The position numbers and the translations under genes are program-made. Shown piece after piece: positions 19,001 through 28,130 of a stretch of 64,000 bases of DNA. How positions within the stretch are numbered: position 1 is the first letter of the stretch; the number at the start of each line of letters is the position of its first letter. The stretch comes from Prochlorococcus sp. AG-402-I20 (GTDB taxonomy: Bacteria; Cyanobacteriota; Cyanobacteriia; PCC-6307; Cyanobiaceae). The DNA lies in NCBI GenBank assembly GCA_003216975.1, contig QCHY01000001.1, forward strand, positions 62,001-126,000, given 5' to 3'. The notes below the pieces were generated by a model, which did no database searches, had not been told where the DNA came from, and saw only the letters and a list, made by a program, of their open reading frames with translations.

Positions 19001-19326
19001 TTGAACTTGGATTTTCAGTTTTGGCAACATCTGGCACTTCTGATTATCTTGAGAAATTTGATTTAAAGGTAGAAAGGGTTCTGAAGGTTCACGAAGGAAG
19101 ACCCAATATTGAGGATATGATTCGATCAGGGAAGGTTCAATTGGTAATAAATACTCCTATTGGACGCCAAGCAATTTATGATGATAAATATCTTAGAAAG
19201 GCAGCTCTTGACTATTCTGTCCCAACTTTAACAACCTTAAAGGGAGCTAGTGCCGCTGTAAAAGGAATAGAGGCATTGCAAAATCAAGTTCTATCAGTTA
19301 CTGCTTTGCAAGATATTCATTCCTAA
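16018..19326 (+). CDS. carB: Carbamoyl-phosphate synthase large chain
   Basis: Makes carbamoyl phosphate for arginine and pyrimidine synthesis from ammonia delivered by CarA. The 1102 residues comprise two homologous ATP-grasp halves (each starting with an ILGSGP/ILGGGP nucleotide segment) and a C-terminal MGS-like allosteric domain (about 950-1080, containing [13 protein letters not shown]). The start ATG at 16018 gives the standard [17 protein letters not shown]. carB is not next to carA, which lies at 43.5 kb in this window. The gene is monocistronic, with an AT-rich gap of 224 bp after it. Confidence 0.97.
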   Translation: MPRRKDIRRILILGSGPIVIGQACEFDYSGTQACKALRSEGFEVILVNSNPASIMTDPETANRTYVEPLTASVVEQIIEKERPDALLPTMGGQTALNISVELAESGVLDKYNIELIGADLKAIKKAEDRNLFKIAMNNIGVDVCPSGIASNLQEAEIVGNEISSFPKIIRPAFTLGGSGGGIAYNQDEFLELCKTGLDASPVSQILIEKSLLGWKEFELEVMRDLSDNVVIICSIENVDPMGVHTGDSITVAPAQTLTDREYQRLRDYSISIIREIGVATGGSNIQFAINPINGEIIVIEMNPRVSRSSALASKATGFPIAKIAALLAVGYRLDEIINDITGKTPACFEPAIDYVVTKIPRFAFEKFSGSSSILTTSMKSVGEAMAIGRCFEESFQKAIRSLETGLSGWGCDRVDQNISSIELERLLRTPSPERIMHVRLAMKNGRSDNEIFSFSQIDPWFLSKLRNIVNAEDKLLKYENINQLEHNFLFKLKQLGFSDRQIGFALNTDELTIRSRRTSLNILPVFKTVDTCASEFSSNTPYHYSTYERPAFRIDKDGNIIKKINLNEIKNDSKNKILILGGGPNRIGQGIEFDYCCCHASYQAQEEDFTTIMINSNPETVSTDYDTSDILYFEPLTLEDVLNVIEFEQPYGIVVQFGGQTPLKLSLPIVNWLEKLENSKLRTKVLGTSPKSIDLAEDREQFDKVLRRLDIRQPKNGLARTFDESLAVANKVGYPLVVRPSYVLGGRAMEIVYEQDELERYISEAVNVEPDHPILIDQYLENAIEVDVDALCDESKNVVIGGLMEHIEPAGIHSGDSACCLPSITLSAESIKTIKHWTTSLATELDVVGLINLQFAVKRDDEGNEVVYIIEANPRASRTVPFVSKATGIPLAKIATQLLLSKKLKDIGLNQEPIPPLQAIKEAVMPFRRFPGSDSVLGPEMRSTGEVMGSANTFGMAYAKSELAAGEGLPTSGFVFLSTHDRDKPALIPVAKKLIELGFSVLATSGTSDYLEKFDLKVERVLKVHEGRPNIEDMIRSGKVQLVINTPIGRQAIYDDKYLRKAALDYSVPTLTTLKGASAAVKGIEALQNQVLSVTALQDIHS

Positions 19327-19550
19327 ACATAATATACGCTAATTTTATAATTTAATGTATTTAAATTTCTGTTATAAATAATATTAATTTGTGAATTTAA
19401 TATATTTAAACTCTTAAATATATATATTTTATAATCGTTTTTTTAGTTCCTTTTCATTTCTTCTAGGCAAAGCTCTATTACTACCTGATTAAAAATTCAC
19501 CTTTTTTACTAATAAAGACATACAATTATGATCTTGATTGATGATTAGGG

Positions 19551-20654
19551 ATGACCGCAACAGCTTCTTCACCAAAACTAAGAGTCGATACACGCGGAAC
19601 TAATGAGTTGCCGCCACATTTAGATGAAAACCTTTTAACACCTCGTTTTTACGTAACTGAGTTTAAAAAAGCAGCTAAGACAGAATTAACTGATGCGCGT
19701 GAAGAGTTTGAAGCAATGCTCTCAGAAATGAAAGCAGACTATAACTGTACTCATTTTGATAGAAAGGCAAGTCTAGATAGATTGCAAGAATTGCCTCAGA
19801 AGGCAAAAGAGACTTACGAGAGTTATTTAGTTAGATCAGTAATATCAGAGTTTTCTGGATTCCTACTCTTTAAGGAGATTTCAAATCGTTTAAAGAAAGA
19901 GGGAAATAGAGATCTTGGCAAACTATTTCAGTTTTTAGCTAGAGACGAAGCCAGACATGCAGGTTTTCTTAGCAGAGCATTAGTTGCAGAGGGGATTGAA
20001 GTTGATCTGCCTCATTTAGGCGGAAAGAGAGCAGCGACTTGGTTCCCAATTAGTTGGGTAATTTATTCAGTGTATCTTTCAGAAAAAATTGGGTATTGGA
20101 GATACATTTTGATGGATAGGCACCTTAAGGCTAATCCAGATCAGGCTTTTGCTCCTCTTTTTGATTTCTTTGAACCATGGTGTCAAGACGAGAACAGACA
20201 TGGTGATTGTTTTACAGTGATGATGAGATGTTGGCCCGGAATTACCAAAGGATTTAGAGGCAAGTTATTAAGTCGTTTCTTCTTGTGGAGTGTTTTCCTT
20301 ACTCACACTTTGACAGTTTGTGAAAGGGGTGAGTTTTATGAATTGCTTGGTATTGATCCAAAGGAATTTGATGAGGAAGTTATAAAAAGAACAAACCACA
20401 CATCTAAGAATGCCTTCCCTTGGGTTTTTAATCTTGATGACAATAAATTTTGGGATTTGAGAAATAAAATTATTGAATCTTTCAGAGCATTTGTAGGTGC
20501 TAAAGGTTTAACAAAACCAGTTAAATTTGTGAAATTTGCTACTTTAATATTTAAGCAATTTGCGCTTCCAATGGAGAAGACAAATGCATTGAGATATGAT
20601 AAAAATGTGAATTTTACGGGTCAAGATATTTTAAATTTTTGGACAGATAAGTAA
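19551..20654 (+). CDS. acsF: Aerobic Mg-protoporphyrin IX monomethyl ester cyclase AcsF/ChlE
   Basis: Diiron monooxygenase that forms the fifth (E) ring of chlorophyll, using oxygen and reductant. The 367 residues contain the ferritin-like carboxylate/His ligands: DEARH near 132 and DENRH near 213, with EFSGFLLFKE and EKIGYWRYI helices between them. The upstream 224 bp (19327-19550) is AT-rich with no gene that I can support and probably holds the promoter. Convergent to it lie an FdC2-type ferredoxin and a Ycf54-like gene, both plausible partners of the cyclase. Confidence 0.96.
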   Translation: MTATASSPKLRVDTRGTNELPPHLDENLLTPRFYVTEFKKAAKTELTDAREEFEAMLSEMKADYNCTHFDRKASLDRLQELPQKAKETYESYLVRSVISEFSGFLLFKEISNRLKKEGNRDLGKLFQFLARDEARHAGFLSRALVAEGIEVDLPHLGGKRAATWFPISWVIYSVYLSEKIGYWRYILMDRHLKANPDQAFAPLFDFFEPWCQDENRHGDCFTVMMRCWPGITKGFRGKLLSRFFLWSVFLTHTLTVCERGEFYELLGIDPKEFDEEVIKRTNHTSKNAFPWVFNLDDNKFWDLRNKIIESFRAFVGAKGLTKPVKFVKFATLIFKQFALPMEKTNALRYDKNVNFTGQDILNFWTDK

Positions 20655-20669
20655 AACTATTTAGTTAAA

Positions 20670-21056
20670 TCAAATATCAAATGGATTTCCTGCTTGTGTT
20701 TCCAATCCTTTGAAATATTTACCAAATTGAGCGTTATATACTTCGTCCTCATCTTGTGTCACGCATTCTAATGGTCCAATAGCTTTTGAAACGCATAACA
20801 AACCGTAACCCTTATCCCTCATCTCTTTTGATAGACCAATACAAGCTTGTTGATCCATTTCTCCTGAAATTATTTTAACTGCGCATTCTGAACAACATCC
20901 ATTTCTGCAAGAGAATGGCAATGTGTCTCCGATAATTTGTCCATGTTCGTCTTTTGATTCAAAATTTCTTAATATGTACTCACCTTCAGGGACATCAAAG
21001 GTATATGTTTTTCCCTCCTGTTTATGATGAATAGTTATCTGGTGAATTGGTTTCAT
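20670..21056 (-). CDS. FdC2-type [2Fe-2S] ferredoxin with C-terminal extension
   Basis: 128 residues with plant-type cluster ligands C50-x4-C55-x2-C58-x29-C88 and an extra Cys at 54 (CRNGCCSEC). The tail after C88 is about 40 residues and contains TQDEDEVYNAQFGKYF, which is the conserved extension of FdC2 ferredoxins rather than photosynthetic PetF. In plants FdC2 mutants are chlorophyll-deficient and accumulate cyclase substrate. The gene converges with acsF (15 bp between stops) and follows the Ycf54-like gene by 7 bp. Electron delivery to the cyclase is an inference from family and context. Confidence 0.85.
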   Translation of the reverse strand: MKPIHQITIHHKQEGKTYTFDVPEGEYILRNFESKDEHGQIIGDTLPFSCRNGCCSECAVKIISGEMDQQACIGLSKEMRDKGYGLLCVSKAIGPLECVTQDEDEVYNAQFGKYFKGLETQAGNPFDI

Positions 21057-21063
21057 TGAATAT

Positions 21064-21399
21064 CTATTTCGGCGGTGTTATATCTCTTCTTTCTGGAGGT
21101 TCAGGGGGCTGACTTGCATGTTGCCAAAGCTCTTCAATATTTAATGTTTTGGTTAATCTTTCTCCACCAAATCGTAGTTTTAACCAAGCAATCGTTGTTG
21201 AATCTTCCGCGATAACTGCTTCATAACCTTCCTCTTCAGTGATTTTGAATTTGTTAACTAATGAAGAATTTAAGAACCACATAGGATAGTCCTCACCTTT
21301 TCGACTCCTTCTCTCATGAAAGGATTCTCTTAATTGTCCATTACCCTGTAATTGACCTTCTGGGGCTAGAAGAACATTTAGGGTTTTGGTCTCCGACAT
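21064..21399 (-). CDS. ycf54: Ycf54-like protein, probable accessory subunit of the AcsF cyclase
   Basis: 111 residues. Read against what I remember of cyanobacterial Ycf54, the order of elements agrees: strand TLNVLLAP, a charged helix QLRESFHERR, strand YPMWFLNSS, strand YEAVIAEDS and the best match TIAWLKLRFG, where Ycf54 has FITWLKLRL. Ycf54 is needed for assembly and activity of the aerobic cyclase in Synechocystis. Its position next to the FdC2 gene and opposite acsF supports this. The N-terminal half is diverged and a Pro-rich tail is added, so this is a homology proposal, not a certain call. Confidence 0.6.
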   Translation of the reverse strand: MSETKTLNVLLAPEGQLQGNGQLRESFHERRSRKGEDYPMWFLNSSLVNKFKITEEEGYEAVIAEDSTTIAWLKLRFGGERLTKTLNIEELWQHASQPPEPPERRDITPPK

Positions 21400-21597
21400 T
21401 ATTTAAGAATCAAAAATGGTCTTGATCTTAGGCGTGATATTTCCTAGGACCTCAATTGAATAACTTTAGTAAAATGACTCACATTAACGCAACTAGCTTG
21501 ATAGATCTTCACAAGATTTGCTTATTATTTGTAAGTAATCTTTCTAATTATTTAAAGAGGTAAATATATATTCTTTTCTTATTTGAAAATTAATTAT

Positions 21598-21816
21598 TTA
21601 AGCCTCTTTTTTGGGAGCCTCAGCCTTCGCTTTAAGAGCCTCAGCTTCTGCTGCTTTCTTGGCTTCCTCAAAATCAATTCTGTTTTGTAGTTGCCCTGAA
21701 GCTCTCATCCAATCATTTACGCTAGCTTCCTTGCCAGCGGCTTCACATTCCTCTTGATACTTCAAGAATGGATACCAATGATGTGTAGCATTCTTGGAAT
21801 CTGTTAAATCAGTCAA
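21598..21816 (-). CDS. Small charged hypothetical protein
   Basis: 72 residues with an aromatic N-terminal part (HHWYPFLKYQEECEAA, then VNDWMRASGQL) and a helical Ala/Glu/Lys tail (residues 50-72). It is likely soluble. I do not recognise the family. Codon use is like that of its neighbours. The 198 bp between it and the Ycf54-like gene (21400-21597) contain no ORF that I can support. Confidence 0.65.
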   Translation of the reverse strand: MTDLTDSKNATHHWYPFLKYQEECEAAGKEASVNDWMRASGQLQNRIDFEEAKKAAEAEALKAKAEAPKKEA

Positions 21817-21952
21817 TTTCTTAAGTATTCAATGATTAAATTATCGCATCATATTTTCTTCTTTTGTCAGCATATTAATTTTTTATAGTAATACTTCAAC
21901 TCTTTGGTGAACTTATTACTCTTAGTTCGTTTTGAATGAAAATCCGATTTTG

Positions 21953-22816
21953 ATGAAATTAGCTTTTATTGGTCTTGGATCTATTGGGGAACCCATGTCT
22001 GAAAGACTTATTGATAATGGTTATGATTTGAATTTATTTCAGAGAAATAAACAAAAAAAGGACGACAAAAGAAAATATTTTGTTGACCCTATAGAGGCTG
22101 TTACTGACTGCGATGGACTCTTGATTTGCGTTACTGATGATAATGCCGTTGAATCTGTTCTATTTGGTGATAATGGAGTAGCAAACTCACTAAAGCCGAA
22201 ATCTTTTGTGATTGATTTCTCGACAATAAGTCCTAATAAATCTATTTCTATACATAAGAGATTAGCCAAAAAAAATATCTTTTATGTTGACTGTCCAGTT
22301 TCAGGGGGGACAGAGGGAGCTCATAAAGGTTCACTGTCTTTGTTTATTGGTGCAAGCAAAAAAGAGTGTTTATCTTTTAAACATATATTTGAAGTCCTGG
22401 GCAAATCAATTAATTACTTTAATGGTGTTGGTAAAGGTCAACAAGTTAAAGCTCTTAATCAAATATTAGTTGCGGGAACTTATGCAGCAGTAGCCGAAGC
22501 AATGGTATTAGGAAAATTGCTTGATTTGCCCATGGATGATGTGGTTGCTGCTTTAAAAGTGGGAGCAGCGAATTCGTGGCCATTAGAAAATAGATCTAAA
22601 GCAATGTTGATTGATAAACATCCATTGGGATTTAAATTAGAGTTGCATCATAAGGATTTATCTATTGCCACTGATTTGGCTAAATCTATAAATATTGATT
22701 TACCAATAGCTTCTAAAGTAAAAGAGATTGAGCAAAGATTAATGCAGGCTGGTTTGGGTGAATTAGATGTTTCTGTTCTTCATAGGTACATCTCAAATAA
22801 AAGAATACATCACTAG
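21953..22816 (+). CDS. NAD(P)-binding beta-hydroxyacid dehydrogenase family protein
   Basis: A Rossmann-fold dehydrogenase of the 3-hydroxyisobutyrate/tartronate semialdehyde/glyoxylate reductase group. The dinucleotide motif IGLGSIGEPMSERLI is at the N-terminus, the substrate motif FYVDCPVSGGTEGA near 120, and the catalytic-Lys helix GKGQQVKALNQIL near 165. The start is the ATG at 21953; the frame also opens at a TTG 21 bp upstream. At 287 residues it is of normal length. The substrate cannot be told from sequence alone; a glyoxylate/succinic-semialdehyde reductase role is possible. Confidence 0.85.
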   Translation: MKLAFIGLGSIGEPMSERLIDNGYDLNLFQRNKQKKDDKRKYFVDPIEAVTDCDGLLICVTDDNAVESVLFGDNGVANSLKPKSFVIDFSTISPNKSISIHKRLAKKNIFYVDCPVSGGTEGAHKGSLSLFIGASKKECLSFKHIFEVLGKSINYFNGVGKGQQVKALNQILVAGTYAAVAEAMVLGKLLDLPMDDVVAALKVGAANSWPLENRSKAMLIDKHPLGFKLELHHKDLSIATDLAKSINIDLPIASKVKEIEQRLMQAGLGELDVSVLHRYISNKRIHH

Positions 22817-22914
22817 AATTATTGTAAATATTGGTTTTTAATGACTTATTGTGTTTACAAAATCAATGAAGTATGTTATGTTTGTATTAATTATTTAATT
22901 CTTAGATTTGTTTT

Positions 22915-23043
22915 ATGAAGTTGGAGAAGCAGCACGCGAAACTTATAAAGTTGCAAACTAAAGCTGAGTCTTGCATGTCTCGCGAAGAGGCTCAGAAGAT
23001 TATTCGTAAGGCTGAGAAAGCTCAATCAAAGATTTCAGGATAG
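22915..23043 (+). CDS. Small basic helical protein (42 aa)
   Basis: ATG to TAG, 42 codons, starting MKLEKQHAKLIKLQ and containing SREEAQKIIRKAEKAQSK. It has high Lys/Glu/Ala content and a regular helical pattern. Its base composition is less AT-rich than the surrounding spacer, and it fills the gap after the dehydrogenase. Its last 9 bp overlap the end of the convergent gene. Probable small gene of unknown function. Confidence 0.55.
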   Translation: MKLEKQHAKLIKLQTKAESCMSREEAQKIIRKAEKAQSKISG

Positions 23044-23439
23044 TTTCTTATTCTTTAAGTCATTAAACATTATTCCTTCATGTTTTTTGAATTTAACACT
23101 CCAAAGATTAGAACATATTGATTTTAATTTTTCTATTAAAGTAACTGTATCTCCACTATTAATCCAATTTGATTTAATTAATGGAATATTATTATGCATA
23201 TTTTCAAAACTAATTTCTGCTAGTAATAATCCAGTTTCATCGTTTGATATTTTAATACTACCTTCAGTAGTTCTTTGGAATATCCTTAGTAATAAATCAA
23301 GAATTATCTTTTCGACTTCTTTTTTAGAGGATTGGCTTAAAGTATCAACTCCAGAAAAAGTTTTTCCTCCAAGAGGCATTAATCTTTTATTATTTTGCTC
23401 TGCAAGAGCTATGGCTATTACATATTTTTGTTCTTCCAT
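23035..23439 (-). CDS. Hypothetical protein, conserved-looking
   Basis: 134 residues, no signal peptide and no membrane helix. The N-terminus MEEQKYVIAIALAEQNNKRLMP and the VEKIILDLLLRIFQRT helix look like a compact soluble alpha/beta protein. I do not recognise a domain. It is transcribed divergently from the ABC exporter operon that starts at 23536. Confidence 0.6.
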   Translation of the reverse strand: MEEQKYVIAIALAEQNNKRLMPLGGKTFSGVDTLSQSSKKEVEKIILDLLLRIFQRTTEGSIKISNDETGLLLAEISFENMHNNIPLIKSNWINSGDTVTLIEKLKSICSNLWSVKFKKHEGIMFNDLKNKKLS

Positions 23440-23535
23440 TTAGTTTTAACAACCTATACATTTTTCACTAATTTGATTTTATCTGCTACCGAGGCAAAAA
23501 TGTTTTATCTTAATGTTGAAGCATTTGAAAATTAA

Positions 23536-24534
23536 TTGCACAATAATTCTAGTGACTTGATCGTTGTAGATCAGCTGAGTAAATATTATCGAGTTGCAAA
23601 CAAACAACCTGGGTTCAAGGGTACTCTTAAGCATTTTTTCGATCGAAAGACTTCTGACGTCCCTGCCGTTACTGATATTAGTTTTAAAATCTCACCGGGA
23701 GAGGTCGTCGGATTTCTTGGGGCTAATGGAGCTGGTAAGACCACATTATTGAAAATGATGTGTGGTCTTATTCATCCATCGACAGGGTTTGTTGATGTTG
23801 GTGGTTTCTCTCCTCAAAGAAGGCAAACGGCTTTTCTTAAGGAGATAACTTTGGTTATGGGGCAAAAGCAGCAGTTGATTTGGGACCTTCCTCCCATGGA
23901 CTCTTTGTATGTAAACGCAGCTGTATATGGTTTGTCTGACCATGAAGCAAAAGTAAGGATTAATGAATTGGCAGAGATGCTTGAACTAGGAGAAGAACTC
24001 ACAAGACCTGTAAGAAAGTTGTCGTTAGGACAAAGAATGAAATCTGAAATTCTTGCTTCCTTATTGCATAAACCATCTGTCCTTTTTCTAGATGAACCTA
24101 CTCTTGGGCTAGATGTAAATGCTCAAGCTAGAGTTCGTAGTTTTTTATCTGAATACAACAAAAGAACTGGTGCGACAATTTTATTAACTAGTCATTACAT
24201 GGCTGACATAACAGCATTATGTCCAAGAGTTATTTGTATTCATAAAGGAAAGCTTTTTTATGATGGTGACCTTGATTCACTGGCTAATTCATTATCACCC
24301 TCAAGAGAGGTAAAAGTTGAATTGAAAAATCCATGTGCAAGTGAACAATTTAAAAAATATGGTGAGATTCAAGATTTAAATGATCGTTTTGTATGTTTAT
24401 TAGTTTCAAGGGATAAATTGACAGATGTAGTAAGCAATCTATTAACTGATTTTGATATTATCGATTTAGAGATTAGTGATCCTCCTATTGATCAATTAAT
24501 AGGTGAATTATTTATTAAAGGTGAAGTCAATTGA
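23536..24534 (+). CDS. ABC-2 type exporter, ATP-binding subunit (COG4586-like)
   Basis: 332 residues. Walker A GANGAGKTT is at 62-70, a glutamine-loop region follows (VMGQKQQLIWDLP), and the signature LSLGQRM near 163 is followed directly by Walker B VLFLDEP. It matches the uncharacterised COG4586 exporters that work with two six-helix permeases. The start is a TTG at 23536, the only start that keeps the conserved N-terminus. The gene is coupled to the next by a TTGA overlap. The substrate is unknown. Confidence 0.9.
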   Translation: MHNNSSDLIVVDQLSKYYRVANKQPGFKGTLKHFFDRKTSDVPAVTDISFKISPGEVVGFLGANGAGKTTLLKMMCGLIHPSTGFVDVGGFSPQRRQTAFLKEITLVMGQKQQLIWDLPPMDSLYVNAAVYGLSDHEAKVRINELAEMLELGEELTRPVRKLSLGQRMKSEILASLLHKPSVLFLDEPTLGLDVNAQARVRSFLSEYNKRTGATILLTSHYMADITALCPRVICIHKGKLFYDGDLDSLANSLSPSREVKVELKNPCASEQFKKYGEIQDLNDRFVCLLVSRDKLTDVVSNLLTDFDIIDLEISDPPIDQLIGELFIKGEVN

Positions 24535-25328
24535 GAATATTTGGATTGTCCTACAAGGTTATTAAGACCTTACTTACAACACAATATGCATACATGTTGG
24601 AATATCGAATCGAAATAGCTTTGTGGGCTTTATCTGGAGTACTACCATTTATTATGTTTTCTCTTTGGAGTCAAAATGATGTTGGTAATTCATTTGGTCT
24701 AAACGATATAGGGTTGGCAAGATATTTTTTAAGTGCTTTTCTGGTTAGGCAATTTTCAGTTGTTTGGGTTGTCTTTTCGTTTGAGGAAGATTCTCTTTCT
24801 GGTCGATTATCACCATATCTACTTCAGCCTTTGCACCCTCTTTTGAGATATGTAGCAGCTCACTTGGCAGAGCAGGCAACAAGACTTCCTTTCGCAATAG
24901 CCATAGCTATTACTTTTTTTATATTAAATCCATCATCTTTTTGGCTTCCCTCACTATCTCAATTGTTTTTGGCGTACTTATCAACTCACTTTGCTTTTAC
25001 TATCGCTTTCCTTCTTCAAAGTTTAGTCGCTGCACTTTGCTTTTGGACTGAAAAATCTAGTGCTCTTGAGCGATTAATATTTGTTCCTTATCTTTTTCTT
25101 TCTGGTTTATTAGTACCTTTATCAGCCTTTCCTTCTAACGTTCTAAAAGTAGCAATGTTAACACCATTTCCCTATCTAATTAATTTTCCAGCAAAGATTT
25201 TATCAGGGATGCCAGTTGATATTTTTAATGGCTTTTTAGCTCAGATTTTGTGGATTTCAATATTGGTCCCTTCAGTAAATATTCTTTGGAAACTTGGTGT
25301 AAAAAGATATACAGCAATGGGAGCCTAA
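24531..25328 (+). CDS. ABC-2 type exporter permease (COG4587-like)
   Basis: 265 residues with about six membrane helices and the family text ARYFLSAFLVRQFSVVWVVF, then GRLSPYLLQPLHPL. It starts at a TTG that overlaps the TGA of the ATPase gene, so translation is probably coupled. With the next gene it would form the membrane half of a heterodimeric exporter. The cargo is not evident. Confidence 0.88.
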   Translation: MRIFGLSYKVIKTLLTTQYAYMLEYRIEIALWALSGVLPFIMFSLWSQNDVGNSFGLNDIGLARYFLSAFLVRQFSVVWVVFSFEEDSLSGRLSPYLLQPLHPLLRYVAAHLAEQATRLPFAIAIAITFFILNPSSFWLPSLSQLFLAYLSTHFAFTIAFLLQSLVAALCFWTEKSSALERLIFVPYLFLSGLLVPLSAFPSNVLKVAMLTPFPYLINFPAKILSGMPVDIFNGFLAQILWISILVPSVNILWKLGVKRYTAMGA

Positions 25329-25329
25329 T

Positions 25330-26118
25330 ATGCATCGTTACTTTAAAACTATTAGATTATTTTGGTCTACAGCATTTGCTTCTCAACTTGAATATCAATT
25401 AAATTTTTTGATTGAGTTGATAGCTATGGTGGGAACTCTTTTGGGAAGTGTATTTATCTTATCTCTTTTTTTTACTGGAGGAAGGCAATTAGGAGATTGG
25501 ACTTGGGAATCAGCCTTAGTTATTCAGGGTGTTTATACATTTCTTGATGGTTTAACGAATGCTCTTTTACGACCAAATTTAACCGAAATCGTTAATTACG
25601 TTAGAGAGGGTACTCTCGATTATGTTTTATTAAAACCAATTGATAGTCAATTTTGGCTTTCAGTTAAAAAGTTTTCTTTTGCAGGTTTACCTGAAATTAT
25701 TTTAGGACTTTCAATTGTTTTTTGGGCGGCTATCCAATCAGGTTCAACTTTTTCAAGTTACTCATTATTTGTATTCATTATTTCCTTATTGATTGGTTTT
25801 ATTATTCTTTATTCTGTTTGGTTCCTAATTGCTGCATCAAGTATTTGGTTTGTTAAGACATGGAATGCTACAGAAGTTCTTAGGGCTTTGTTAGCTGCAG
25901 GTAGATACCCTATTTCAGCTTATCCTGTTATTTTGAGATTCATATTTACTTTGGTTTTACCAGTAGCTTTTTTAACCACTTTTCCTGCTGAGGCAATTCT
26001 TGGGGAACTTAAATTTAATATTTTATTCTTTGGCCTAATATTAAGTAGTTTATTTTTTATTTTTAGCAGACTCTTCTGGAAATTTGCTCTTAAACACTAT
26101 ACTTCTGCCTCAAGTTAA
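25330..26118 (+). CDS. ABC-2 type exporter permease (COG3694/DUF990-like)
   Basis: 262 residues with six predicted helices. The motif LTEIVNYVREGTLDYVLLKP and the C-terminal GRYPISAYP stretch are typical of the DUF990 permeases that pair with COG4587 partners. It starts 1 bp after the preceding permease stop. It ends 35 bp before the convergent transporter gene. Confidence 0.88.
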   Translation: MHRYFKTIRLFWSTAFASQLEYQLNFLIELIAMVGTLLGSVFILSLFFTGGRQLGDWTWESALVIQGVYTFLDGLTNALLRPNLTEIVNYVREGTLDYVLLKPIDSQFWLSVKKFSFAGLPEIILGLSIVFWAAIQSGSTFSSYSLFVFIISLLIGFIILYSVWFLIAASSIWFVKTWNATEVLRALLAAGRYPISAYPVILRFIFTLVLPVAFLTTFPAEAILGELKFNILFFGLILSSLFFIFSRLFWKFALKHYTSASS

Positions 26119-26153
26119 TTCTTTTTTATTTTTTACGAAATCTAAATTTTGAT

Positions 26154-27467
26154 TTATTGTCCGATCCCAAAGAATGAATTAAATATGAATAATAAACTAA
26201 AGATTGTGAGGAATGAAATTCCAAACCAACAAATTGTTTTTAGAACAATGCCATAACGAAATTGACTTTTTACTAATGAACTATTCATTGTATCCATAGC
26301 CATCCAGGCGAACAGAGGAGCTGACAAAAAGCTACCCGTCATAGCTCCAAATACATAGTCTTTAACTCCAATTCCTCCAGATTTGGCAATCAAAAGTGCA
26401 CAAAGTGATGCAAAAACATGAAATATAATCCATTTTTTTAGACGTTTCTTTTCTTGCAAAGTATTGCTATTTCCCTTATCTGAGCGTGTTATCAAACCAT
26501 GAGCTGAAGAAATGCTTCTGGGATATGCGTCTAGACATGTAAGCGTGGTGCTAAACATTGCTGCAAAGGCTGCAGGAACAATGATCCACTTTGCCCATCC
26601 ACCAATAGATTCTGTATACAAACGTATTAAATTCTGAGCAAAACTAACACCTGAGCCTGTAAGCATCTCATCGCCAGTGCCATACATTGTGAATGCACCA
26701 AGAGTTAGAAAGAATATTGCAGTAATAACAGTGATGAAATATCCAAGATTGAAATCAAATTCTGCTTCTTTCAAGGTAGCGGTATGAGCTGTCTCTTTAG
26801 CTCTTGAAAACATCCATAGTGATGGCCATATACAAAGTTCTACTGGACCAGGCATCCAACCCATTAGTGGAATTAAAAATCCTAAGTTTGAGAGGGTCCA
26901 TGGAGAAGGGTTACTATTTAATAATGAAAGATTGCTATCTCCAGCAGGTCCTTTTATTAGTAAAGATATAACAGCAAAAAATGTTAATAATGTAAGTAAA
27001 AATACAAGAATCTTGGATATCCTATCAAGGGCTTTATATTGACCAATAAATAATATTAATGAACATACTATTAATATACCTATCGCTAAATCTAAAGGAG
27101 GAAAGGACGAAAAAATTACTATATTTTTTAGAAGAAGTCCTGTAACAAAACTAACGGCCGAAATAGTAAATGTACCAGTAATTAATCCAACTATTAAATA
27201 TATAGGCAAATAAAATTTATTACGTTTTTGAAATCCCTCTAAAAGCGAGAGTCCTGTAACAGCTGTAAATCTTGTACCTACAAGTAAAAATGGATATTTG
27301 AATAAATTTGTTAACAAAATAAGTCCAATAAGCGAAAATCCAAATTTGGCTCCCGCTGTGGTTGATGACATCAAGTGAGATCCCCCTATGCATGCTGCAG
27401 CTAAAAGGATTCCTGGCCCAAGACTTTTTCTATAACCATTAGATGTACTTGTGAATACTTTTTTCAT
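26154..27467 (-). CDS. Nramp-like transporter with non-canonical metal site
   Basis: 437 residues and about 11 membrane helices arranged as in Nramp/MntH: LGPGILLAAACIGGSHLMSSTTAGAKFG is split here as helix 1 (about 17-44, with GGSH at 28-31), and helix 6 carries GWMPGPVEL (about 203-211). Canonical Nramps have DPGN in helix 1 and MPH in helix 6, and these coordinate manganese or iron. Both are replaced, so substrate identity is open; it may belong to the Nramp-related magnesium or non-metal branches. The ATG at 27467 is preceded by an AT-rich 149-bp spacer shared with the divergent gene. Confidence 0.82.
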   Translation of the reverse strand: MKKVFTSTSNGYRKSLGPGILLAAACIGGSHLMSSTTAGAKFGFSLIGLILLTNLFKYPFLLVGTRFTAVTGLSLLEGFQKRNKFYLPIYLIVGLITGTFTISAVSFVTGLLLKNIVIFSSFPPLDLAIGILIVCSLILFIGQYKALDRISKILVFLLTLLTFFAVISLLIKGPAGDSNLSLLNSNPSPWTLSNLGFLIPLMGWMPGPVELCIWPSLWMFSRAKETAHTATLKEAEFDFNLGYFITVITAIFFLTLGAFTMYGTGDEMLTGSGVSFAQNLIRLYTESIGGWAKWIIVPAAFAAMFSTTLTCLDAYPRSISSAHGLITRSDKGNSNTLQEKKRLKKWIIFHVFASLCALLIAKSGGIGVKDYVFGAMTGSFLSAPLFAWMAMDTMNSSLVKSQFRYGIVLKTICWFGISFLTIFSLLFIFNSFFGIGQ

Positions 27468-27616
27468 ATTTTTGAGAAGTTATTTTTATTTTTGCTATAA
27501 AAAAAAATTTTTTCAATTTAAGTACATAAAGATTATTATTTTATATTGAGATATCTTTTTATTAAATTAGCTTTTTCTAAGTTCTATTTAATGCCAAGCT
27601 TCTATAGACTTTCATA

Positions 27617-28123
27617 ATGACTAAATCAGTCAATCTATATTTAGCATCAGGTGTGAGTGAAAGTAAAGGCTTTTGGCTCATTAACTTTACTGAGGATGAT
27701 GATATTTACAATTCACTTCCTAGTATATTACTCGAGTGTTATAGAAAAGAATTATTTGGTCTTGATGGAGCAATTGAAGTTAAAGCAGCAATTAATTCAA
27801 CATTAGATATTCTTTGTTTAGATTCGAAATATGATAAATATAAATTAGATAATTCTAATATAGGTTATTCTTCTGAGATTCCCATTAATGTTATAGAGGA
27901 TATCTTTGATCTATGGGCATATAATTATAATAATAAAAATCTTTGGAAAAAATATATTGGCTTGTTAAACTTAAGAAAAAAAATAAAGAAAAGTAATAAT
28001 TATATTAATTTAGGATTAAAAGGTGATACTTATGAATTTGCTACTAAATTAGATGTTTTACTGAGTTTTAGACCAATTAATTCGACATTTAGACTAGATA
28101 AATCTGATGATTTAATGTGGTGA
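27617..28123 (+). CDS. Hypothetical protein
   Basis: 168 residues with acidic and aromatic segments (IEDIFDLWAYNYNNKNLWKKY) and a basic patch (LRKKIKKSNN). No signal peptide, membrane helix or known motif is visible. It is more AT-rich than the core genes. It opens a run of short accessory-type genes (27.6-30.5 kb) and converges with the phosphoribosyltransferase gene 7 bp away. Confidence 0.6.
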   Translation: MTKSVNLYLASGVSESKGFWLINFTEDDDIYNSLPSILLECYRKELFGLDGAIEVKAAINSTLDILCLDSKYDKYKLDNSNIGYSSEIPINVIEDIFDLWAYNYNNKNLWKKYIGLLNLRKKIKKSNNYINLGLKGDTYEFATKLDVLLSFRPINSTFRLDKSDDLMW

Positions 28124-28130
28124 TAATTGC

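Noticed and set aside
19327-19550. Possible small RNA or gene between carB and acsF
   Set aside because: The 224 bp are nearly all A/T with no stable hairpin or ORF; most likely the acsF promoter region.
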